A program made the translations under genes and the position numbers. The notes beneath the pieces were generated by a model, which saw nothing but the letters and a program-made list of their open reading frames with translations, had not been told where the DNA came from and did not search any database. A DNA stretch of 25,512 nucleotides from positions 1 to 25,512 of the forward strand of contig CAIIXF020000129.1 of assembly GCA_903813345.2 (NCBI GenBank), given 5' to 3'. Source of the stretch: Owenia fusiformis (lineage: Eukaryota; Annelida; Polychaeta; Sabellida; Oweniidae). This document shows, piece by piece, positions 18,205 through 25,512 of this stretch (within the stretch, counting starts at the first letter, position 1; each line of letters opens with the position of its first letter).

Positions 18205-18702
18205 CAGTCGGGGTATTATTTGGTTGGTTGTTTATGAGTAAATGCGTATTGTTTTAATTTGCGAATTGGAGTTTGTGTGTGTCTCCAAACTGTTGTAAGG
18301 TGTGTATGTTTTTTGTTGCCAGGTCGGCAAGATTGTTACATGTTTGGCACGCTGCTAAGGAAAGTTCGAAACACCAAGTATGGTAAGATGGTGCAGCCCC
18401 TCCTGTACGAAAATGTGTATGATCTTTAATGAAATATACAAGGTAGTTGTCCATAAGCTGAGCGATGGGACCTAGCCCGAAGGTTTGGTACGCAGGTTAT
18501 TCACTTATTATGGGTTTATCCTTATGGCTAATGGAGACAGCCCTAATATCATATTTTTGGGAGTGGTGACTTAGACATGTACAATGTCTTGAGACATCAC
18601 CTGTATTAAACACGCACATGTCATGCAATCTGTGTTTATGGTGAGAGGATTGGGTCGGGGGGCCTGGCAGACAAGGTCTAGTAGCTAAGCTTCCCCTAAC
18701 CA
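18205..18702 (-). repeat. module B, second copy of the possible pseudo-LTR
   Basis: Direct-repeat partner of module A, lying upstream of the Penelope-like fragment on the minus strand. It contains TTGCC/GGCAA (about 18317-18330), ACC/GGT around AAGTAT, an imperfect GGTGA...TCACC hairpin (18565-18600) with AGACAT/ATGTCT inside, and TAAACAC/GTGTTTA (about 18607-18638). It ends sharply at CCCCTAACCA. I searched both modules for a hammerhead core (CTGANGA...GAAA), expected in many Penelope terminal repeats, and found no intact one. Confidence 0.55.
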
Positions 18703-18929
18703 GGTGCATATATAGGCCTACAATATCTAATTTAATTTTAATAACATTTACAAAAATAATACTGAAAAAAGAAAAGATTATTTAACGCATTGGATATTTT
18801 TGCTTTTAGAATTGATTTGACGTTAATCCCTATTTAATGATCAGATCTTGAAGTTTGGAGCATAGCTACAATAGTATACAGCAATTTTGATTTACACACC
18901 CCAAAAACATGGATAAGTCATTAACTTTT

Positions 18930-20795
18930 GCATTGATTTCGAAAAAGTATTGAGATTTCTAGTTATTCATGACATTATGTTCCCGGGTAGTTTAATAAAA
19001 TACTTGACAGAACTCAATAGAACATGGCGGATGCTTTACAGGGGAACTAGTTCGCCATGCACATCCCGGGATGCACATACAGTAGCGTTGTATGATATTG
19101 TACAAGTTCTGTAAAGTAGCCTACAATCAGTGCACCTTTGTCCAGTGGATAATATATTACATGTTTGCATATTGATTTCGAAAAAGTATTGAGATTTGTA
19201 GTAATTCATGACATTCAGATCCCGGGTAGTTTAACAAAATACTTGAAAGAACTCAACAGAACATGGCGGATGCTTTACAGGGGAACCAGTTCGCCATGCA
19301 CATCCCGGGATGCACATACAGTAGCGTTGTATGATATTGTACAAGTTCTGTAAAGTAGCCTACAATATTTACAGCGCACCTTTGTCCAGCGGATACTATA
19401 TTACATTTTTTGCATCGATTTCGGAAAAGTATTGAGATTTGTAGTAATTTAGAATTTTCAACTCCTGGGCAGTTAAAATACTGAATGGAACAGGGCAGAT
19501 GCTAATAGGGGAACCAGTTCGACATGCGCATACAGTGGCGTTGTATGTTTTATTGACAAATACATAATATTTTATGATTTGTTTGCAATGATTTCCGGAA
19601 AGTATACTCCTAATACTGAAAAACAACATGCTTGCCTTGTGTACTGAGCTTCATTGCCAAGACTGATTTCAGGAAAAACAAAACTAATAAAAAACGGTGA
19701 AAGAACTGCTCACGGACAACTTCTAGATTAGATGATTGACGTTAAACGAATATGTACCAGTATTATTTGCAGAAATTGCTCGAATAGAATTCAGACTATT
19801 GAAAGGGAATTAAATTCAATTAATAATAAGATCAAGCAGTACAGATTGCAGGAATATCAATCATGGTGGAATCTTAAATACATGTTCGTCTAAATATTGT
19901 CTTTAGAGCAAATGTTTACAAGTCTGCAAATCCAGGTATCTCCCTTACAAATAAAATGCATTCACCAAAAATATAATTACTTTTCGATATCTTTTTTACA
20001 GCATATCTTAACTATAAGTGTTTATATGTGAACTGAACAGTCATCAACTTCCTGATATTAAATTAAATTGGTTCACTTCAATCAAATTACTTTCGATTAT
20101 ATTTAGCAAATAAAACGTTTATCGATTTTGCGAGGGTCGTTTTAAATTTACCTAGATGAAAGTGAAGCGAGGTAGGACTTCCCATAATGCCATTATCAAA
20201 GGTTCAAATACTAACTTGCTGATTGGAGTAAAATCAACATGAGCATTACCTCATGTGTTTATAATCTAAATATAGACATTGAAAGATTGTGCGCTATTGG
20301 TCAAAATTACCGACATAAACATTCAATTCGGTTTCAGAAAAGTATTGAAAAGTAATTCATGACATTCAGTTCCCGAGCAGTTTCACAAAATAAATCTATG
20401 AAATATCTCAATAGAACAGAGCAGATGCTCACAGGGGAACCAGTTCGCCATGCACATACAGTGGCGTTGTATGACACGCTGTATTGACAAGTACATAATA
20501 TTTTATATGTTTGCATTGATTTCAGAAAAGAATTGAGATTTGTTGTAATTCATTCAAAATAAATCTATGAAATAACTCAATGGAACAGGGCAGATGCTCA
20601 CAGGGAACCAGTTCGCCATGCACATAATGACATTCAATTTCAAAGCAGTTATACAAACAAATCTATGAAATAACTCAATTGAACAGGGCGGACGCTTGAT
20701 ACATTGATTTCGGGGAATCATTGAGATCATTTGTAGTAGTTCATGACATTCAGTTCCCGGGCAGTTTCACAAATAAATCTATGAAATAACTCAAT
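18930..20795 (+). repeat. satellite array 4, left part
   Basis: Unit ~240 bp: TGCATTGATTTCGAAAAAGT, ATTCATGACATT, TTCCCGGGYAGTTT, AACTCAATRGAACA, GGGCGGATGCTTACAGGGG, AACCAGTTCGCCATGCACAT, GTTGTATGATA. Cores lie near 19036, 19280, 19505, 20432 and 20601; partial copies occupy 20640-20795. About 19640-20310 is unique DNA that splits the array. The first two units are closely similar and carry a palindromic CATCCCGGGATG missing from later ones. Confidence 0.85.
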
Positions 20796-20797
20796 AA

Positions 20798-21227
20798 CCC
20801 AGATGCGAGTAGAAATAATCTTGATTTACGTCATTAAAAATTCAAAATTCAGTCAAAGTAATATCATATTTGAAATCTACATGTAAAATTACATCTAGAA
20901 AAGTGGTTTTAAAAAGTGTTTATCATCTTTGAAAAATTTATTTTCTTTGAAAATGTGACTTCTAGCTCGGGGAGATTCCCCATAGACCCCATGCTATAAA
21001 ATCACAAAAAATGAAATATCTTTTCTTTTAGTGGACAGATAATATTTTGCTTTACTGGACATATTTTCATTCGTATAAGTATCAGACGCATAAGGGTAAT
21101 ATGAAAATTGAGCCACTTAAATTGATAATATTCAAGTTTAAGAGAACTTTCTTATATACCTGCCATGTTAATTGACCCGAATCAGCCACCTGGTGGTGAA
21201 ACTGGTAACTACCTACTCGCATTTGGG
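20798..21227. mobile_element. ~430-bp MITE inserted in array 4
   Basis: Terminal inverted repeats CCCAGATGCGAGTAG (20798) and, reversed, CCCAAATGCGAGTAG (ending 21227) interrupt the array sequence ACTCAA|TTGAACAGG. Restoring the usual array sequence requires removing the element plus one copy of AAT, so a 3-bp target duplication (read as AAT or TAA) is likely. That size fits PIF/Harbinger-type elements. No transposase inside. Confidence 0.7.
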
Positions 21228-22244
21228 TAATTGAACAGGGCGGACGCTTACAGGGGAACCAGTTCGCCATGTACATACAATGACGTTGTATGATTCACCA
21301 CTACTGTATTGGCAGTTTCACAAAATAAATATGCCTACATGAAATAACTCAATTGAACAGAGCGGACGCTTGATACATTGATTTCGGGGAAGTATTGAGA
21401 TTTGTAGTATTTCAGTTCCCGGTCAATTTCACTAATGAATCAATGAAATAATTCAATTGAACAGGGCGGACGCTTACAGGGGAACCAGTTCGCCATGTAC
21501 ATACAATGACGTTGTATGATACACCACTACTGTATTGGCAGTTTCACAAAATAAATATGCCTACATGAAATAACTCAATTGAACAGGGCGGACGCTTGAT
21601 ATATTGATTTCTGGGAAGTATTGAGATTTGTAGTATTTCAGTTCCCGGTCAATTTCACTAATGAATCAATGAAATAATTCAATTGAACAGAGCGGATGCT
21701 TACAGGGGAACCAGTTCGCCATGCACATACAGTGGCGTTGTGTAATACACTGTATTGACAAGAACATATATTTTTGCATTGGTTTCGGAAAAGTATTGAG
21801 ACTGTAGAAATTCATGACATTCAATTCCAATGGCAGTTTTACCATAGGCTTTCAATTAGAAATAAATCTATGAAATAACTCAATTGAACAGGGCGGACGC
21901 TTGATACATTGATTTCGGGGAATCATTGAGATCATTTGTAGTAGTTCATGACATTCAGTTCCCGGTCAGTTTCACAAATAAATTTATGAAATAACTCAAT
22001 TGAACAGGGCGGACGCTTACAGGGGAACCAGTTCGCCATGTACATACAATGACGTTGTATGATACACCACTACTGTATTGGCAGTTTCACAAAATAAATA
22101 TGCCTACATGAAATAACTCAATTGAACAGGGCGGACGCTTGATACATTGATTTCTGGGAAGTATTGAGATTTGTAGTATTTCAGTTCCCGGTCAATTTCA
22201 CTAATGAATCAATGAAATAAGTCAATTGAACAGAGCGGATGCTT
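21228..22244 (+). repeat. satellite array 4, right part with 226-bp higher-order unit
   Basis: Cores AGGGGAACCAGTTCGCCATG near 21251, 21477, 21703 and 22020. GTCAATTTCACTAATGAATC recurs at 21422, 21648 and 22191, so a 226-bp unit was duplicated here. The last unit is cut at 22244 by GTTACGCGG, the start of the next element. Confidence 0.85.
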
Positions 22245-22385
22245 GTTACGCGGTAAACATCATACAAATATATGGCATACTCACCGAGTGAATCTGCCAG
22301 ATTCACTCGGTGAGTATGACATTCTCACCCAAAATGTATGGCATACTCACTGACCAATGAGAATGTGTGACGGAAGTACGTAAAA
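22245..22385 (+). mobile_element. terminal segment of a GTTACGYGGTA element
   Basis: GTTACGCGGTAAACATCATAC...GGCATACTCAC...CCAATGAGAA...CGGAAGTA is homologous to 24781-24920. It interrupts array 4. Its own opposite end is not seen before 22679, so it is either solo or the outer end of a nested element reaching 25390. Confidence 0.65.
22276..22318. repeat. 20-bp perfect hairpin with 3-base loop
   Basis: CATACTCACCGAGTGAATCT (22276-22295), loop GCC, and the exact reverse complement (22299-22318). With one mismatch the stem extends four bases further. The homologous segment at 24815-24855 has not kept it, so it arose locally. Confidence 0.9.
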
Positions 22386-22678
22386 GCTAAATGGCCAATC
22401 CAAGAGTAAAACGAAATGATATAGATGAAAGGTATTTTTTTGGTACCCATTTGCTAGTTTTATGAGATTTGTTTATTTATATATTGAAAACTATTTTTTA
22501 TTATTACTCTTAATGTAATTTGATCCCTTTCTCTGTCGCATGTTTGCTCATTGAATGAGACGTACGTCGCGTATAGATGGCGTGAAAGCACTGAACGAAA
22601 CACAGTTAATTCTCCCGGGTTTTTATAAGCTCATGTATTTTTAGCCATTCCTGTGATCCCATTAGACTATAGCTTATC
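22386..22678. other. unique AT-rich DNA, no gene seen
   Basis: Nothing supportable except a 10-bp palindrome GACGTACGTC at 22559-22568 within a small CpG cluster. Confidence 0.4.
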
Positions 22679-22904
22679 CGTGGCGGATCCAGGGGGGGGG
22701 GGGGGGCATGGAGCCCGCTTACCAGAAAAAATTAAATCCCAAAATTTTGTAGGGCCTTATTTAGTGGGCCTGTCTGAGCATTACTTAGCCTTTTTAGGCC
22801 AAATTATAAAAATTGGCCCTTAAATTTTCAAAATCTGTGTCCAATTTTTGGATTTAGTGGTCCAAATGTTTCGACCCTTGTTGCCTTCTGGATGGATCCG
22901 CTAG
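22679..22904. mobile_element. ~225-bp MITE with GGCGGATCCAG ends
   Basis: Left end CGTGGCGGATCCAGGGGG (a run of 14 G) and right end CTGGATGGATCCGCTAG are imperfect inverted repeats. The interior is AT-rich with paired AATTGGCC and GGCCAAATT stretches. Elements starting GTGGCGGATCCAGG are, to my knowledge, widespread in invertebrate genomes. Confidence 0.65.
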
Positions 22905-22964
22905 TGCTCATATATTGAACTCATGGACTACAGGGAAAAAAGTCAGTGAATATAGGTTAAATAT

Positions 22965-23176
22965 CAGGCCCGTAGTCAGGGGTGGGGGGGAGGGTTTGAG
23001 CGAACCCCGCCCCCTCCCCCCCTGTCCAAAATCTTTCAAAATCATGCAGTTTTTCACCATTCTGAGCACTTTTTAAGTGATATTGGCCACTTTTGGACCA
23101 AAATTGTGACAAGTGAACCCCCCCTGGAATTTTTAAAAAAGTGTACCCCCTTTGGCAAATCCTGGCTACAGGCCTG
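22965..23176. mobile_element. 212-bp MITE with CAGGCCYGTAG termini
   Basis: CAGGCCCGTAGTCAGGGG at the left and CAGGCCTGTAGCCAGGAT read inward from the right, with GGGGG/CCCCC runs near both ends. AATAT flanks both sides (22960-22964 and 23177-23181), consistent with a short target-site duplication. Confidence 0.8.
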
Positions 23177-23181
23177 AATAT

Positions 23182-24600
23182 TGTTATTAAGCATTTGTGA
23201 TGTTAGGTGTAAGGAATTTCAAGATAAGGGTAATAAACACCAGATGTGCTTTAATTAAAAATTGAACATATGTATTAACAGCTCGTTTCGAACTTTAGAA
23301 ATCAAGTTACAAACTATAATGTAAGGTGTAAAAATATTTATTCTCAGTTGTATTCACCATGTTTACAGCTATATGAAGTTTCACATATTGAGCTTTGTAG
23401 ATATATTCGATGTGATGCATATAATATAAAACTACGTTAAGTCCTTATTAAGTGCACTTCAGTTAATTTGTCAGTCATGCATAACTATTTGAGATCTCCT
23501 ATTGTGTTTTTGCTTTTAACATTGCCAACCTTCTCCAATCATTGAGATTGATAATTTACATGTAAATATGAAATAAGAGAAAGGATCCATGCTCGCCTTG
23601 AGTGTAATTTCATGATTCCTAAGTTGAGCATAATAACATTGGAGTTCATAACTGGAAACATTAGGCTGATCATTCATTCTATTTATAGTGTAGTGCTGTT
23701 TGTCATCTAATCTTATGACATATATCATTTTGAATAGACAAAGTGCAATATACAGTACATGTATATAAAATGCACTCAAACCACATGTTATCATATAAAT
23801 TGAGTTGAGATAAATTGACAACTAAAAAATTGGGGATTTAAAGCAATGCACTATCACATATATGCACATCTAAAGCATCGGTGACATTTGCTTCATGACA
23901 GCTGTACAGGGTTTGTAGCTTCTCAAAATCAATATAGAAATTCTAAATTGTACTGCTCATCCCTATGTTGCATGCTGCATTTTTCTCTCAATTTTGCGAA
24001 GTTACAGTGGCTGCATGGTTTTCATAGATCAAAGGTGACTGAAGCATAACACATATATATGAACGTCATGAATCTCAGACTCTCACAAAATGGAAAGAAG
24101 TATATTTCTGTGTACCCTGCCACCCTTCAATTATAAGGGCATGGTTCCAGTCCTGCCATAAAACAGCTTAAGATTTTACTTCAACTGAATAAGAGCTCTT
24201 CAAGTCAAACTTGAAAAACAGCAACTCCCCAGAATGCCACCAAGCAAAACATATTGTTGTTTTGAACATAACATGGCAAAAATAACAAAATAGTAGTATA
24301 TACATTAGTACATTTAGTCTCATTTTGCCAATACCCACAATCACAATGTGACATCACACCATTATGATGAATTAAAAATATCTTCAAGAGACTTCCAAGA
24401 GCAGAGTCCTATGTCCATGTGGTATCAAAAATCTCAACATAATCTTGTGGTATTGGAGTTATGACAGAGACTACAAGTTTACAATAAATGGTGACTATTT
24501 TGAACTCATTAGCTATCTTTTGGCCTATTTGAGCAGAGTCCCTATGCCCCTAGAGCATCAGCATATACAATTTGAACGAAAAACAATATGGAGGCTTATT
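23182..24600. other. unique AT-rich DNA, no gene supported
   Basis: The 101-codon minus-strand ORF at 23516-23821 is rich in I, Y, M and S with no recognisable domain. GAGCAGAGTCCTATG (24400) and GAGCAGAGTCCCTATG (24530) are short direct repeats about 130 bp apart. Confidence 0.4.
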
Positions 24601-24644
24601 GCATCCTACGACTCCCGCTAAGTTTGTGGTCGTACGTGCGTATC

Positions 24645-24692
24645 ATTGGTCAGTCAATATTGAATCGGAAATATTAAGCACTTTCCAAGATG
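24645..24692 (+). promoter_or_regulatory. possible promoter with inverted CCAAT and AAGATGGC
   Basis: ATTGG (inverted CCAAT) at 24645-24649 lies about 40 bases before CCAAGATGGC, which is both a YY1-like site and a good start context. No TATA box is at a suitable distance. Weak evidence: it would fit a TATA-less metazoan promoter. Confidence 0.25.
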
Positions 24693-24758
24693 GCAGAAGC
24701 TCGTCGGAAGCAGATTCCCCTTATGACTGGTGCATGCCAGGATCAAATGTACTTCTAA
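24690..24758 (+). CDS. possible 22-codon first exon or small ORF
   Basis: The ATG in CCAAGATGG is a strong start context. The peptide MAEARRKQIPLMTG plus eight further residues ends at TAA 24756-24758. The hydrophilic, alanine/arginine-rich start looks like a genuine N-terminus, but no good splice donor is seen before the stop and no downstream exon is known. Short enough to be chance. Confidence 0.22.
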   Translation: MAEARRKQIPLMTGACQDQMYF

Positions 24759-24780
24759 ATGGAGGATTTTGATGATTGAT

Positions 24781-25390
24781 GTTACGTGGTAAACACGATA
24801 CAAAAATATGTCATACTCCGCAGCGAATATGGCATATTCACTTGCAGTGTATGACAGATTCACCTGCGGTATATGGCATACACACTAACCAATGAGAACG
24901 TGATACGGAAGTAAGCAATTGTCGATTGCATAGAATGAACGAACAAGTAAAACGTTATAAATTATTATAATGATCACTACTGAATCAACAGTACTGTGTA
25001 TCGAATATATTAACTTAGCAGAAGTATCAGTCACCAATCTCGCGTAATAAACTTACTCAATCGATCCAGGATTCATATATTAGTACTCGACGCACTAACT
25101 ATATTGGTAATCCAGCGTAGTTTTACATTTAGAGTCGATTCTCACAACCAATTAAATCAAGGCTTTCTGTATCACGTTTTCACCTGCGGTATATGGCATA
25201 TTCAGCAATTTAGTATGACATATTCCACAGGTGAGTATCGGGTATTCAGTGAAATCAATGTATCGCATATTCACTGCGGAATATTGCATACTCACCTGCG
25301 GAATATGCCATATACCGCAGGTGAGTATGGCATATTCACCCGTATCACAAATACCGCGCAACCATGAATATATGCCATATACCGCGTAAC
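24781..25390. mobile_element. 610-bp element with GTTACGYGGTA/TACCGCGTAAC ends
   Basis: Starts GTTACGTGGTAAACACG and ends TACCGCGTAAC, inverted termini matching each other and the 22245 segment. The interior is made of short inverted units based on GGTATATGGCATATTCACCTGCGG-like sequence in both orientations. CATACTCACCTGCGG (25287-25301) pairs perfectly with CCGCAGGTGAGTATG (25315-25329). The ORFs on both strands in 25104-25367 come from these units and are not coding. Confidence 0.75.
24889..24912 (+). promoter_or_regulatory. conserved CCAAT plus CGGAAGT pair in the GTTACG elements
   Basis: CCAAT 24889-24893 and CGGAAGT 24906-24912 are separated by 12 bases, exactly as at 22354-22358 and 22371-22377 in the other copy, although the surrounding DNA has diverged. 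These match CCAAT-box and ETS-type motifs. Use as a promoter is inference. Confidence 0.35.
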
Positions 25391-25512
25391 AGTTGAAATA
25401 AGTTAAATATTACAAAAAAAACTAAAATCTCATCGTTCTGTAGATACAATTGCCGACTCAATTACATAATAAAAAGAATTCTAAATTACTAGGGAATTGT
25501 ATCTAGGTAGTT

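Noticed and set aside
23516-23821. 101-codon minus-strand ORF, the largest in the right part
   Set aside because: AT-rich composition artefact, no domain, no splice or promoter context.
25104-25367. Overlapping ORFs on both strands with repeated PYTAGEY/GIWHIPQ
   Set aside because: Produced by inverted short units of the GTTACG element; both strands are open for the same reason.

Overview
This window looks like non-genic or gene-poor DNA from an invertebrate metazoan, probably marine; the phylum cannot be fixed from sequence alone. It is AT-rich, has no long open reading frame and no prokaryotic gene layout. It carries several eukaryote-style satellite arrays, miniature inverted-repeat transposons (MITEs) with termini such as CAGGCCCGTAG and GGCGGATCCAG, foldback elements, and one recognisable fragment of a Penelope-like retroelement. 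Almost every short ORF is a by-product of repeats.

Layout. 0-1 kb: mostly unique DNA with one plausible phase-symmetric exon (157-360). 1.03-5.76 kb: two head-to-tail composite units, each made of a left motif (ATTGAACAAGTTCA...GACTCCAGATT), a short tandem repeat, an array of ~476-bp monomers, and a right boundary; the second ends in two 12-bp-stem hairpins built from the same GACTCCAGATT motif. Array 1 also contains a near-identical 972-bp tandem duplication. 6.3-9.3 kb: three consecutive long inverted-repeat (foldback) elements, the second GC-rich with a 59-bp internal tandem repeat; the third overlaps a possible two-exon reading frame. 10.1-10.4 kb: a small tandem pair and an inverted repeat. 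11.4-13.1 kb: a hairpin, a 14-bp GC-rich minisatellite and a ~117-168-bp satellite full of AGGTCA/TGACCT half-sites, then a CpG-dense patch at 13.16-13.34 kb.

13.9-18.7 kb is the most unusual part. Two strongly G+T-skewed tandem arrays (~390-420-bp units) alternate with two copies of a structured module (A 15.4-16.05, B 18.2-18.70). Between array 2 and module B, on the minus strand, is a reading-frame fragment with the Penelope-like motif LSKGLKFIPTP. My working model is a degenerate Penelope-like element on the minus strand: modules A and B are its direct terminal repeats (pseudo-LTRs) and the interior is replaced by tandem repeats. Each G+T-rich unit keeps two stem-loops, one showing paired base changes, so a structured RNA is possible.

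18.9-22.24 kb: an array built on an AGGGGAACCAGTTCGCCATG core, interrupted by a ~430-bp MITE. 22.2-25.4 kb: an element family with GTTACGYGGTA termini, two more MITEs, and a possible promoter plus 22-codon first exon near 24.69 kb. Nothing here demonstrates a working multi-gene system. The best leads are the Penelope-related locus, the paired-change hairpins, and the composite hairpin-ended satellite that resembles a Helentron-type nonautonomous transposon.
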